DNA of 45,035 nt from an uncultured Bacteroidia bacterium (GCA_902769875.1 CACXQV010000015.1:1-45035); one strand, 5' to 3'. Shown: positions 24,669 through 33,044, counted from the first letter of the stretch. The notes: generated by a model from the letters alone, not told the origin. Numbers and translations: made by a program.

Positions 24669-27032
24669 ATGAAGAAAACCTTACTGTTTGCGTTTGCCCT
24701 CCTTTTTGCGACGGCAACGATGGCGCAAAACCGCGCGGTTTTGCTGCAAGAATCTTTTGACGGTGCCTCAATGCCTGCCGGCTGGTCCATCGCAGGCCTT
24801 GGCCAGTCCAACTGGAACATTTCGGCCACCAACAATGCGGGCGGCGAAGCCAACGAAATGTGGCTGTACTACGGCCCACAATTCAACGGCATTTCCCGCC
24901 TTGTTTCCCCTGTTGTTGACTTGACGGGTCTCAACAGCGTCATCATTTCCTTCAAGCATTGCCTCGACAACTACAGTGGCTCCCACACGTTGGGCATCGC
25001 CACCACTACTGACGGCGGCACCACCTGGAACGAAGGCTGGAGCCAAGTATATTCTTCGGACGGCGTGTATGCAGTGACCCAAGAAATCACGACGCCCGAC
25101 GTGGGAAGCGCCAACTTCCAGTTCTGCGTCTATTACAGCGGCAACTCCTACAACATCGACAACTGGTTCTTTGACGACATCATGGTCTTTACCCTCGAAA
25201 ACCTTGACCTCGCCATTACTGGCACCTCTCTGCCTGCCATCATGCCGACGGGCAACCTTACCGTCAGCATGAACGTCATGAACTATGGTTCCACCCCAAT
25301 CACTTCCGTCGAAGCCTCCTACGAGGTGTCGGGCATGATGCCGTTGGGCCAAACCTTTGATGTGAACATTGCTCCCTTGGCTACCACCACTTTGACCTTC
25401 GATACTCCTGCTGCCTTGAACGTCCCCGGTGGCTATGTCGTGACTTTGGCCATCGTCAAGGTCAATGGTCAGGACGATGATGTGAGCGACAACAATGTGC
25501 TGGTGAAATCCGTCTCCATCCCGATGGACAATGTCCAAAGAATACCCATGATTGAGCATTTCTCCTCGTCCACTTGCGGACCTTGCGTGAACGTGAACAA
25601 CCAAATGGCCACGTTCTGCAACAACAATCCCGGTCGCTACACTTACACCAAGTACCAGATGAACTGGCCCGGCAACGGCGACCCGTATTATACCGCCGAG
25701 GGTGGCGTGCGCCGCACCTATTACGGCGTGAGCGGCGTTCCGGACATTTATCTTGACGGCGTGGGCACCAACAACGCGGCTGTCAACCAAAACACTTTCA
25801 ACCAACACGCCGACGAGCCCGGCTACTTCGATGTCAGAGGTTCGTTCACCGTGGAGGGCAACAACATCCATATTTTCGCCGATGTGATGCCGTATGTTGA
25901 CATTGAGGCCCGTGTGTATGTCTCCATCAACGAAAAAGTGACTTACAACAACGTGGGAGGCAATGGCGAGACCGAGTTCCACCACGTCTTCATGAAGATG
26001 ATGCCCGACGGCGAAGGTTCGACACTTGATTTCACGGCTGGCGAGATGCAACGTTTGGAGTTCACCCAAGACATGTCGGGAACGCACGTTGAGGAAATGA
26101 GCGACCTCGAAGTGTCCATCTGGGTGCAGAACCATGGCTCGAAGTATGTATACAACAGCCACTTTGCCTACGAGTACACCGACATTCATCCTTATCCCGT
26201 CGAGAACCTGACATTGACCGAAGTAGCTGGTCCAAGAGGTTTGTTTGAGGCTACTTGGGATGCACCAAGCCAAGGCAATCCCATCGGATATGATGTGTAT
26301 GTCAACAATGAATTGGTGGCCGAAGGCATCACCGCAACCGAGTATTCGTTTGAAGGCGATCCCGACATGTTCTATGTGGTTGGAGTGGTCGCCTTGTATC
26401 CCAATGAACAATCCTCTGTCAAAGTTGTGGCCGTTGTGACGGAAAACTTGCAAGACATGGGATTGTATATCCCCGGCTCGCCTTACGTTGAGTTGACGGT
26501 CGCCGAACCCGAAGCCAATCTTTATGTGACCAACGGTAATTTCGCTTCGCATACGCCTATCGAGATTACTGCCATTACGGAAGCCAATCCCGTGGGCGCG
26601 GAGTATTTACTTATTCAACCTGCAAACACGCTGCCTTATACGATAAATGAAGCAGAAGAATTCCATTTCAGCATTATCCCCAACCTGCCTGTCGGCAGAA
26701 GTGTCGCAGAAACTGCTGTTAAGGTGGAATCCAATGGTGGAGAAGTAGTATTTAACGTTACCGTTGACGGTGAATTGCTGAGCGTTTCAGAGATTTCGTC
26801 GACGGCCAAGGTTTATCCCAACCCCGCCAACGACCAAGTGCGCATCGAGAGCGCCAAAGGCATCGAGAGCGTGATGGTTTACAATATGATGGGTGCCTTG
26901 GTGGAGACCATTCCCGCCAACAGCTTGATGCTCAACGTGAACTTGAGCCAATACAGCAACGGCACTTATTTCTTCAACATCCGCCAAAGCGACGGCACGG
27001 TGAGCAACCAGCGCGTGGTGGTGAACCATTGA
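24669..27032 (+). CDS. T9SS-secreted multidomain protein with CGPC thioredoxin-like (Omp28-type) domain
   Basis: 787 residues with signal peptide MKKTLLFAFALLFATATMAQ. Domains in order: a choice-of-anchor-J / cleaved-adhesin-like lectin fold (~25-175: LQESFDGASMPAGWS, IDNWFFDDIMVF); a CARDB-like Ig domain (~180-285); a thioredoxin-like domain similar to Omp28 (~293-480) with IEHFSSSTCGPCVNVN (Cys303, Cys306) and GVSGVPDIYLDG; a fibronectin type III-like domain (~510-600: ATWDAPSQGNPIGYDVYVN); a strand-rich spacer; and a type A T9SS sorting domain (~715-787: AKVYPNPANDQVRI, GTYFFNIRQ). It is probably cell-surface attached and may bind host or dietary polymer. Whether the CGPC pair is redox-active is open. 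A strong terminator follows at 27059-27085. Confidence 0.85.
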   Translation: MKKTLLFAFALLFATATMAQNRAVLLQESFDGASMPAGWSIAGLGQSNWNISATNNAGGEANEMWLYYGPQFNGISRLVSPVVDLTGLNSVIISFKHCLDNYSGSHTLGIATTTDGGTTWNEGWSQVYSSDGVYAVTQEITTPDVGSANFQFCVYYSGNSYNIDNWFFDDIMVFTLENLDLAITGTSLPAIMPTGNLTVSMNVMNYGSTPITSVEASYEVSGMMPLGQTFDVNIAPLATTTLTFDTPAALNVPGGYVVTLAIVKVNGQDDDVSDNNVLVKSVSIPMDNVQRIPMIEHFSSSTCGPCVNVNNQMATFCNNNPGRYTYTKYQMNWPGNGDPYYTAEGGVRRTYYGVSGVPDIYLDGVGTNNAAVNQNTFNQHADEPGYFDVRGSFTVEGNNIHIFADVMPYVDIEARVYVSINEKVTYNNVGGNGETEFHHVFMKMMPDGEGSTLDFTAGEMQRLEFTQDMSGTHVEEMSDLEVSIWVQNHGSKYVYNSHFAYEYTDIHPYPVENLTLTEVAGPRGLFEATWDAPSQGNPIGYDVYVNNELVAEGITATEYSFEGDPDMFYVVGVVALYPNEQSSVKVVAVVTENLQDMGLYIPGSPYVELTVAEPEANLYVTNGNFASHTPIEITAITEANPVGAEYLLIQPANTLPYTINEAEEFHFSIIPNLPVGRSVAETAVKVESNGGEVVFNVTVDGELLSVSEISSTAKVYPNPANDQVRIESAKGIESVMVYNMMGALVETIPANSLMLNVNLSQYSNGTYFFNIRQSDGTVSNQRVVVNH

Positions 27033-27058
27033 TGCTTTAGGCTTTGCCTTAAAACACG

Positions 27059-27085
27059 AAAGGAACCCCGAATCGGGGTTCCTTT
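27059..27085 (+). terminator. Strong rho-independent terminator
   Basis: AAAGGAACCCCG and CGGGGTTCCTTT form a perfect 12-bp stem around AAT, followed directly by CTTTTTG. Confidence 0.93.
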
Positions 27086-27175
27086 CTTTTTGCTTGCCCG
27101 AATATAATGAACTGCAAATTAGCGGGTTTTAAGTAAAACAGAGACATAAGACACCTGTATGTGAGAAATTAATTG

Positions 27176-27183
27176 TAAATTTG
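27176..27183 (+). promoter_or_regulatory. -7 box (TAAATTTG) for the 27.2-kb gene pair
   Basis: TAAATTTG fits TAnnTTTG. A purine-rich GAGGAG (27201-27206) follows, 8 bp before the ATG at 27215; such a clear Shine-Dalgarno site is unusual in this window. Confidence 0.6.
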
Positions 27184-27214
27184 CGGGTCAAATAAGAATA
27201 GAGGAGATGCTGAT

Positions 27215-27649
27215 ATGTGTAGTTATACAGCTGAAATAAAAGCGACCTATACTCGAGTGCGCCGTCAAACTGCCGAGGTAACACAGCAGCAATTTGATAT
27301 GGACGATTATCTCGACAAAGTGATTGTCATGAAGAATCAACTCAACCATGTGACAAACGAGACAAACGCACTTGTTGAACTCGTGCGCAGTCATTTCACA
27401 GAGTTCGATATTCAGGAAACCATTGAGTTGTTGGCCCATTCTACACCTATTTTGATACTGATGGATCAGCTTCACCAGAAACTTGTTGCATCGCCGCTTT
27501 ATGCCGGACTCAAAACGGCAGTTGAAGAATACAGCGACTGCGTGAGCGACTTTCAGGAATTGTGCAGCGACCTTCAGATGTTTAATATTGATCTTCGTCA
27601 GAATGAGGAATTCCAGAAATCCAGTGAACGCCTTTGTAGCATAGCATAG
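27215..27649 (+). CDS. Helical protein, putative partner (antitoxin?) of the RelE-like protein
   Basis: 144 residues, no signal peptide, predicted almost entirely alpha-helical with heptad-like stretches (YLDKVIVMKNQLNHVTNETN and EEYSDCVSDFQELCSDLQMF). I do not recognise a family, and there is no ribbon-helix-helix, HTH or AbrB motif. It stands first of two genes with its own promoter, a 9-bp gap to a RelE-like gene and a terminator after that gene; this layout is that of a toxin-antitoxin unit with the antitoxin first. The longer-than-usual size for an antitoxin and the lack of a DNA-binding motif are odd. It could instead be a structural or regulatory partner. Confidence 0.6.
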   Translation: MCSYTAEIKATYTRVRRQTAEVTQQQFDMDDYLDKVIVMKNQLNHVTNETNALVELVRSHFTEFDIQETIELLAHSTPILILMDQLHQKLVASPLYAGLKTAVEEYSDCVSDFQELCSDLQMFNIDLRQNEEFQKSSERLCSIA

Positions 27650-27658
27650 CAACCAAAG

Positions 27659-28102
27659 ATGGATTTCTTTACGACAAGTTCATTTCGCGTGTCTTTGGCT
27701 GACCTCACCAAGAGAAGCAAAGACGGCTACCAAACCGTAGTGAAAGACATTTGCGATGCCTTACAAAGCATGTCTGATGATATTCTGCGCAATACCAATG
27801 ACCGTGTGTATCAGTACCCTGAATATCGTGTGGTTAAGTTGCGCTTACCCAACACTGGGCAGAATCTTTCACGGCCCAAAGGTTTCCGGTTGATATATTA
27901 TGTGTCGCTAAAGCACGATAATGTCGTCCTGTTGCGGGTATATCCCAAACGAGGACCGAAGTCAGCAATAGATCTGACCAATGCCGAGTACACCCGTCTC
28001 CAGAATGAAGCTTATTGCGAAAGTGAAAGCAAGTCCCTCCATCAAGTGGACATCACCCATCAGTTGGCCGAGTTGTCGGTTGAAGGGTCATTACACCATT
28101 AA
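27659..28102 (+). CDS. RelE/HigB-like putative toxin
   Basis: 147 residues. The core ~58-115 reads like the RelE superfamily: VVKLRLPNTGQNLSRPKGFR then LIYYVSLKHDNVVLLRVYPK and SAIDLTNAEYTRL. This matches the pattern 'K-R...GKSGG-R-iY......i-LL-iY-K.....dl...E...L' of RelE/HigB mRNA-cleaving toxins, with basic residues in the expected strands. The N-terminal ~50 residues (SLADLTKRSKDGYQTVVKDI, CDALQSMSDDI) and C-terminal ~30 are extra, making it longer than usual (90-110). The assignment comes from fold pattern only. A 13-bp hairpin lies 9 bp after its stop. Confidence 0.65.
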   Translation: MDFFTTSSFRVSLADLTKRSKDGYQTVVKDICDALQSMSDDILRNTNDRVYQYPEYRVVKLRLPNTGQNLSRPKGFRLIYYVSLKHDNVVLLRVYPKRGPKSAIDLTNAEYTRLQNEAYCESESKSLHQVDITHQLAELSVEGSLHH

Positions 28103-28111
28103 CCAACAATA

Positions 28112-28147
28112 ACGGCGGATGCTACAGATTTGTATAGCATCCGCCGT
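28112..28147. terminator. Hairpin terminator between convergent units
   Basis: ACGGCGGATGCTA (28112-28124) pairs perfectly with TAGCATCCGCCGT (28135-28147), loop 10 nt. The minus-strand side runs into TTATTGTTGGTT, favouring termination of the carbamoyltransferase gene, and it can also end the putative toxin operon. Confidence 0.8.
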
Positions 28148-28195
28148 AAGAGCGTTTCGCAGCATCAGCCACGAATTTGTCTTTATTGAGAAACC

Positions 28196-29197
28196 TTAGT
28201 CGCCCAACGTGGCCACCATGACGGCCTTGATGGTGTGCATACGGTTCTCGGCCTCGTCGAAGACGATGCTGTTCTTGCCTTCGAACACTTCTTCGGTGAC
28301 CTCGATGCCGTCCAAGCCGAATTGCTCGTGAACGTCGCGGCCCACCTTGGTTTCAAGGTTGTGGTAAGCCGGCAGGCAGTGCATGAACTTGCAGTTCGGG
28401 TTGCCGGTCATTTCCATCATCTGCTTGTTCACTTGGTAAGGCATAAGCAGGTCGATGCGCTGTTTCCAGACCTCGGCGGGTTCGCCCATCGATACCCAAA
28501 CGTCGGTATAGATGAAGTCGCAGCCCTTGACACCCTCGGCCACATTGTCGGTCACGGTCACAGTGGCACCCGTTTCCTTGGCGATTTCCTTGCAGGTGTT
28601 GATAAGGTCTTGGTTAGGTTGCAGTTCCTTGGGAGCCACGATGCGCACGTCCATACCCATCTTGGCACCGCCAACCATCAGTGAGTTGCCCATGTTGAAA
28701 CGGGCGTCGCCGCAGTAGGCGAAGGTCACTTGGTTGAGAGGTTTGTCGCTGTGTTCCTGCATGGTGAGGAAGTCGGCGAGGATTTGGGTGGGGTGGAACT
28801 CGTTGGTCAAGCCGTTCCACACCGGCACGCCGGCGTATTTGGCCAGTTCTTCAACGATGTCCTGACCGAAGCCACGGTACTCGATGCCGTCGAACATGCG
28901 ACCCAACACGCGGGCGGTGTCAGCCATCGATTCCTTGATGCCGATTTGTGAGCCAGTGGGGCCGAGGTAGGTGACGTGAGCACCTTGGTCCTTGGCGGCG
29001 ACTTCGAAAGCGCAACGGGTACGGGTCGAGGTCTTTTCGAAAATCAGGGCGATGTTCTTGCCCGTCAGTTTGGGTTGTTCGGTGCCTGCATACTTGGCGG
29101 CCTTCAGGTCGGCGGCAAGTTTCAGGAAGAACTTGATTTCTTCCGGAGTGAAGTCCAACAACTTCAGGAAGTTTCTGTTTCTGAGGTTAAATGCCAT
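28196..29197 (-). CDS. argF: Ornithine carbamoyltransferase
   Basis: 333 residues. Carbamoyl-phosphate site KTSTRTR (STRTR 57-61), HPTQ (135-138), ornithine site DVWVSMG (232-238) and HCLPAYH (HCLP 273-276) are all intact. The DxWxSMG loop marks a true ornithine enzyme, not the acetyl- or succinylornithine carbamoyltransferase used for arginine synthesis by several Bacteroidetes. The opening [20 protein letters not shown] is like the E. coli ArgI / catabolic ArcB branch. It catalyses ornithine + carbamoyl phosphate to citrulline + phosphate in either direction. No other arginine gene is in the window, so anabolic or catabolic use is undecided. A leader of about 90 nt contains a half repeat. 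Confidence 0.95.
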   Translation of the reverse strand: MAFNLRNRNFLKLLDFTPEEIKFFLKLAADLKAAKYAGTEQPKLTGKNIALIFEKTSTRTRCAFEVAAKDQGAHVTYLGPTGSQIGIKESMADTARVLGRMFDGIEYRGFGQDIVEELAKYAGVPVWNGLTNEFHPTQILADFLTMQEHSDKPLNQVTFAYCGDARFNMGNSLMVGGAKMGMDVRIVAPKELQPNQDLINTCKEIAKETGATVTVTDNVAEGVKGCDFIYTDVWVSMGEPAEVWKQRIDLLMPYQVNKQMMEMTGNPNCKFMHCLPAYHNLETKVGRDVHEQFGLDGIEVTEEVFEGKNSIVFDEAENRMHTIKAVMVATLGD

Positions 29198-29244
29198 TAC
29201 TATTTAATTTAATGATTTAAAGATTGAAATTTCAAGACTTTTTT

Positions 29245-29283
29245 GTCGCTTCGCGCCATTTTGAGGTGCGAAGCCATCCAGAT
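29245..29283. repeat. Degenerate half of the 5.6/13.8-kb repeat
   Basis: GTCGCTTCGCGCCATTTTGA...GTGCGAAGCCATCCAGA resembles one arm of the 5609-5698 element. It lies within the argF leader. Confidence 0.5.
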
Positions 29284-29295
29284 ATAAATTCGCTG

Positions 29296-29303
29296 CAAAA
29301 TTA
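29296..29303 (-). promoter_or_regulatory. -7 box (TAATTTTG) for argF
   Basis: Full TAnnTTTG match on the minus strand, 98 bp before the argF ATG. Confidence 0.5.
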
Positions 29304-29344
29304 GTCTTTTTTCTTGTACCGTTCAATTTTTTGTTTCGCAAATG

Positions 29345-30634
29345 TCAAAACAGGGCATTTATCGCATAAAGAGGATAATTGGTCATCCACGATTGCTCGC
29401 GGTAATCCGACATGGAAAAGCGCATCCCGTGCAATTCAGGATTTTTTTCCACAAAAGCGGAAAGGCTCTTCGACTGTAAGTTTTCTTCCGCTTTCACCTC
29501 AATGGGAATCACGCGGTTGTCGCGTTGCACAAGAAAATCCACCTCGCCCCTTGAGTTTTCAGCCGACCAATAATAAATGCTGTTCTTGCCCGACAAGCAC
29601 AATTGCTGATACACAAATTGCTCGGTCATTGCTCCTTTATAGTCGGTAAAGATGGCATTGCCTTCAAGCAACACTTGTGGCGGAATGTTGCTCAACGCAC
29701 CCAATAGTCCTACATCAAGCATGAACAACTTGAACGCCGAAAAATCCTCATAAGCCGACAAAGGCAACTGTCCCTTTTTGGTTCGGTTGACTTTATAGGC
29801 CAAACCAGCATCGCTCAGCCATTCAATGGCCAACTCGAAATTCTTTGCACGCGCCCCTTCCTTGAGAAATCCGTAAATGAATTTCTTGTTTTCCTTCGAC
29901 AACTGTCCGCTGATGCTTCGCCAAACCATCCTCAAGCGCGGCACCTCGTTGAGTGGAGCATGTTTCGAGAAATCGCGGTCGTAGGCTTCAAGGATATTCT
30001 GTTGCAATGCTCTTACCATAGTCGTATCCTTTTGTTTTACAAAGGCTTGCACAACCTCTGGCATTCCCCCGACAAAATAATACTGTCTTAGCAAATCTTC
30101 CAATTGCGGAGCGAAAGTCTTTATCGAATCCCAACGTTGTTGGCGCAAGGCTTCCACAAATTGACCCTTGCCCAAGGCCTCAAGAAACTCGAAAAACGAC
30201 AACGGATAAAGCATTTGGAACTCAACTTTGCCAACAGGAAAACTGGCTTTTTCGTGCATGGCAATACCCAACAGCGAACCGGCGGCAATGATGGGTTGCT
30301 GGGGTTTTTGCTCGTAGAAATACTTGAGTGCCGTAATTCCTCTCGGCACCTCTTGTATCTCATCTAAAAGCAGTAAAGTATTGTCATCGAGCCGAATGCC
30401 TGTGGCCAAATAGATTTCAAAAAAAATCCGCTCCATATCAAAATCCTTAACAAACAACTGATGCAACTGGGCGTTGTTTTCAAAATTGATATACACATGG
30501 TTGGCGAAAGCTTGTCGTGCAAAAGTTTGCATCAGCCAAGTCTTGCCCACCTGCCTTGCTCCTTGCAAAATCAGTGGTTTACGGTTAGGTTTATCCTTCC
30601 AAGCATATAAATCATCGATGGCGTAGCGTATCAT
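29345..30634 (-). CDS. AAA ATPase with DUF4143 (AAA_14 family)
   Basis: 429 residues. Walker A is GARQVGKT (25-32) and Walker B LLLLDEIQ (87-94), with sensor-like PIIAAGSLLG, as in AAA_14 ATPases. Then PLSFFEFLEALG leads to the DUF4143 region, which ends in a PD-(D/E)xK-like stretch: SIYYWSAENSRGEVDFLVQR then VIPIEVKAEENLQSKSL. This is a very common single-gene family in Bacteroidetes, often present in many copies and varying between strains; its function is not established. It has its own promoter at 30660-30667, and four 33-bp tandem repeats lie directly upstream. Confidence 0.92.
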   Translation of the reverse strand: MIRYAIDDLYAWKDKPNRKPLILQGARQVGKTWLMQTFARQAFANHVYINFENNAQLHQLFVKDFDMERIFFEIYLATGIRLDDNTLLLLDEIQEVPRGITALKYFYEQKPQQPIIAAGSLLGIAMHEKASFPVGKVEFQMLYPLSFFEFLEALGKGQFVEALRQQRWDSIKTFAPQLEDLLRQYYFVGGMPEVVQAFVKQKDTTMVRALQQNILEAYDRDFSKHAPLNEVPRLRMVWRSISGQLSKENKKFIYGFLKEGARAKNFELAIEWLSDAGLAYKVNRTKKGQLPLSAYEDFSAFKLFMLDVGLLGALSNIPPQVLLEGNAIFTDYKGAMTEQFVYQQLCLSGKNSIYYWSAENSRGEVDFLVQRDNRVIPIEVKAEENLQSKSLSAFVEKNPELHGMRFSMSDYREQSWMTNYPLYAINALF

Positions 30635-30659
30635 GGCATATTGGTTTCAAATTTCGCCG

Positions 30660-30667
30660 CAAAAATA
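30660..30667 (-). promoter_or_regulatory. -7 box (TATTTTTG) for the AAA/DUF4143 gene
   Basis: Full TAnnTTTG match on the minus strand, 25 bp before the ATG. The -33 region falls in front of the first tandem repeat, so repeats 1-4 sit where an upstream regulator would bind. Confidence 0.5.
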
Positions 30668-30690
30668 AGGAAAATCTTCTCAAAATTTCA

Positions 30691-30810
30691 AAAGTGCGAC
30701 TAAAAAGTGTATGGTTTATACAAAAAGTGCGACTAAAAAGTGTATGATTTATACAAAAAGTGCGACTAAAAAGTGTATGATTTATACAAAAAGTGCGACT
30801 AAAAAGTGTA
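30691..30810. repeat. Four tandem 33-bp repeats upstream of the AAA/DUF4143 gene
   Basis: The 21-nt core AAAGTGCGACTAAAAAGTGTA recurs at 30691, 30724, 30757 and 30790, exactly 33 bp apart, with the spacer TGRTTTATACAA between cores. Each core contains two AAAAGTG-type half-sites in direct orientation. The period is a multiple of three, which opens a chance frame (KSATKKCMIYT repeats), but this is not a credible protein. Regular spacing by about three helical turns suggests iterated protein-binding sites. Confidence 0.9.
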
Positions 30811-30855
30811 AAACGGCATTTTTCGATCTTCCAACAATGTATTTACAAAAAACGC

Positions 30856-30863
30856 TAATTTTG
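30856..30863 (+). promoter_or_regulatory. -7 box (TAATTTTG) for the DUF3109 gene
   Basis: The box ends 4 bp before the ATG at 30868, so the transcript must start at or very near the start codon: a leaderless or nearly leaderless mRNA. Confidence 0.55.
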
Positions 30864-30867
30864 CAGC

Positions 30868-31422
30868 ATGATTATCCTCGACAATGTAGTCGTCACCGAC
30901 GAATTCCTGAACGCCTACTTCTGCTGCTGCCTGCCGCGCTGCAAGGGTTGGTGCTGTGTGGCCGGCGATGCTGGAGCACCTTTGGAAGCCTCTGAAATAG
31001 AGCAAATTGAAGACAACCTTGAAGCCATCAAGCCCTATATGCGCCCCGAAGGCATCAAAGTGGTGGAAGGCAACGATGTCTACGATTACGACGAAACGGG
31101 CGAACTCGTCACACCTTTGGTGAACGGCGAAGAATGTGCTTTCGTCTACTTCCACGAGAACGGCACGGCCCTCTGCGCCATCGAAAAAGCCTATCTCGAA
31201 GGCAAATGCGACTTCTGGAAACCGATTTCGTGCCACCTTTATCCCATTCGCCTTGTGGAAAAAGACGGCTTCACACATATCCTCTACCACGAATGGAGCG
31301 TTTGCGTGCCCGCCAAGCGCAAAGGCGAACACGAAGGCATTCCCTTGTGGAAATTCCTCCGCGAGCCGATGATTCGCAAATTCGGTGAGGATTGGTACAA
31401 TCGTTTGGAGAAGATGCTATGA
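30868..31422 (+). CDS. DUF3109 family cysteine-rich protein
   Basis: 184 residues, no signal peptide. The cysteine cluster FCCCLPRCKGWCCVAGDAGAP near the N-terminus, a later GEECAFV, ALCAIEKA, CDFWKPISCHLYPIR and SVCVPA are the family marks (YkgG/zinc-iron chelator-like arrangement). The cysteines suggest a metal or Fe-S site. Function unknown. The start is fixed by the promoter box just in front of it. It is a near-universal single-copy gene in Bacteroidales, so it is probably part of the core genome. Confidence 0.85.
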   Translation: MIILDNVVVTDEFLNAYFCCCLPRCKGWCCVAGDAGAPLEASEIEQIEDNLEAIKPYMRPEGIKVVEGNDVYDYDETGELVTPLVNGEECAFVYFHENGTALCAIEKAYLEGKCDFWKPISCHLYPIRLVEKDGFTHILYHEWSVCVPAKRKGEHEGIPLWKFLREPMIRKFGEDWYNRLEKML

Positions 31423-31531
31423 TGTGGCTTTTCCGAATCATATTTGCCGGATAGAATTATTTCCCTGCAAAAATAAAAAAAACAATTCTGCGTTTGCAAT
31501 TTGTCGTATCTTAGCCACCCAAATCAGAAGA

Positions 31532-32320
31532 GTGAAACGCTTGCTTGTCATATCGGCTATGATGTTGTGCTTCGCCGCTGCTTTCGCCCAAAGCGAGGAC
31601 GAACCGAAGCGCAAGCGCGTGGACTTCTATGGCTATGTGGTCACAGCCGACAGCCTCCACCCTATCCGCAACACGCACGTCATCAGCAAGATGGCGCATT
31701 GCGGCACCATCACCAACCAGCAAGGCTGGTTCCACATACAAGCGCACGACACCGACACACTTTGGGTGAGTTGCCTCGGCTACACTCGCCGCCTCGTCGC
31801 CATCACCCCTTCACTTACCTCCAGCGACACGCTCGTCATCAGGCTTTATCCCGAAACCATCACCCTCCGCGAAGTCACCGTGTTGCCCTTCACCAACTAC
31901 GAGGGCTTCAAGGAATATCTCATCACCATGCCGAGCATCAAGATTCCTGATGAGATTGAACGACTCTACGACGACCTCAATGATCTTTGGCTGAGCCGAA
32001 ACATTGACAAAGGCCATAATAGTATGGTCACCATCACCGCTAACCCCATACAATACCTCTACGACAAATACAACAAGTCGGCACGCCGACAGGCCAGACT
32101 GCTCCAAAACCGACGCATGTACAACGACGTGCTGCGCGAACAAGGCCGCACCGACGAACTCCTTCCCGACTCGCTCGACTTCGCCGTTGACTACAAGATG
32201 TATGAACTCGACGAGGCCGCCGATGCCAGAAAAAACAAGAATGAACTTGACACGACAAACATAGTGGGGAAAGTGAAGCCGATGGTTCCACGAAGAAAAT
32301 ACATCCGTTTGGGACAATAA
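31532..32320 (+). CDS. Exported carboxypeptidase-regulatory-like (CarboxypepD_reg) protein
   Basis: Start set at GTG 31532, giving VKRLLVISAMMLCFAAAFAQ as signal peptide; the open frame upstream overlaps the previous gene and is not protein-like. 262 residues. The first part is a transthyretin-like regulatory domain (~28-115: FYGYVVTADSLHPIRNTHVI, TNQQGWFHIQA, DTLWVSCLGYTRR, ITLREVTVLP), as in the N-terminal domain of TonB-dependent receptors but without barrel or plug. The basic C-terminal half (YDKYNKSARRQARLLQNRR) is likely helical. Function unknown. comF follows after 12 bp, so the two are co-transcribed. Confidence 0.75.
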   Translation: MKRLLVISAMMLCFAAAFAQSEDEPKRKRVDFYGYVVTADSLHPIRNTHVISKMAHCGTITNQQGWFHIQAHDTDTLWVSCLGYTRRLVAITPSLTSSDTLVIRLYPETITLREVTVLPFTNYEGFKEYLITMPSIKIPDEIERLYDDLNDLWLSRNIDKGHNSMVTITANPIQYLYDKYNKSARRQARLLQNRRMYNDVLREQGRTDELLPDSLDFAVDYKMYELDEAADARKNKNELDTTNIVGKVKPMVPRRKYIRLGQ

Positions 32321-32332
32321 AACCGTTGCACC

Positions 32333-33031
32333 ATGACCATCCACGACTGGCTTCACTGCATCATCGACCTGTTCTATCCCCGCGTTTGTGCCGCCTGTGG
32401 CAATTCGCTACTCAAAGACGAGACCACGGTATGCACCACCTGCCGCTTCACCTTGCCCCGAACAGGCTATGAACTCCATGCCGACAACCCCGTGGCGCAA
32501 ACATTCTATGGCCGTGTTCCTTTCCACGCCGTCACCTCTTGTTTCTTCTTCGCCAAGTCGGGCAAGGTGCAACGCTTGATTCACGAACTGAAATACAAAG
32601 GCGACAAAGAAGCAGGCCTCTTCCTCGGACAACAACTTGGCGAAAGCATCAAGGATGCGCCTCTGTTTCAAGGTGTTGACTATCTGATTCCAGTGCCGCT
32701 GCATCCCAAGCGCGAAAAACAGCGCGGCTACAACCAAAGCCTGTTGATTGCCCAAGGCATCCACGAAATGACAGGCATCACGATTGGCGACAAATACCTC
32801 GTCCGTACCGTCTACACAAGCTCGCAAACAAAGAAATCGGCCGAGGAACGACACAAGAACGTGAAGGACATCTTCGAAGTGCGCTTTGCCGACGAACTAA
32901 AAGGAAAACACGTCCTCCTCATCGACGACGTGCTCACCACGGGCGCTACCTTGGAATCGTGCGCGCACCAATTGGAAAACATTCCGGGAATAACAATCAG
33001 TGCGGCCACGGCGGCTTGCGCAGGTAATTAA
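32333..33031 (+). CDS. comF: ComF family phosphoribosyltransferase-like protein
   Basis: 232 residues. An N-terminal zinc ribbon (YPRVCAACGNSLL and VCTTCRFTLP, four Cys) precedes the ComF motifs FAKSGKVQRLIHELKYKGDK and PVPLHPKREKQRGYNQS. The PRPP-binding loop VLLIDDVLTTGATLESC is near the C-terminus. ComF is needed for DNA uptake in naturally competent bacteria, but members are widespread and the substrate is unknown. It is co-transcribed with the preceding exported-protein gene. Confidence 0.92.
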   Translation: MTIHDWLHCIIDLFYPRVCAACGNSLLKDETTVCTTCRFTLPRTGYELHADNPVAQTFYGRVPFHAVTSCFFFAKSGKVQRLIHELKYKGDKEAGLFLGQQLGESIKDAPLFQGVDYLIPVPLHPKREKQRGYNQSLLIAQGIHEMTGITIGDKYLVRTVYTSSQTKKSAEERHKNVKDIFEVRFADELKGKHVLLIDDVLTTGATLESCAHQLENIPGITISAATAACAGN

Positions 33032-33044
33032 TAAGATTGTAGTT

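Noticed and set aside
24768-26552. Open frame of 594 codons on the minus strand
   Set aside because: It mirrors the T9SS multidomain gene, whose signal peptide, domains and terminator are clear.
28196-29197. Acetyl/succinylornithine carbamoyltransferase
   Set aside because: The DVWVSMG loop and HCLP motif are of the ornithine-specific type.
30711-30995. Frame coding for KSATKKCMIYT repeats
   Set aside because: It is produced by the 33-bp non-coding repeats and runs into the DUF3109 gene in a wrong frame.
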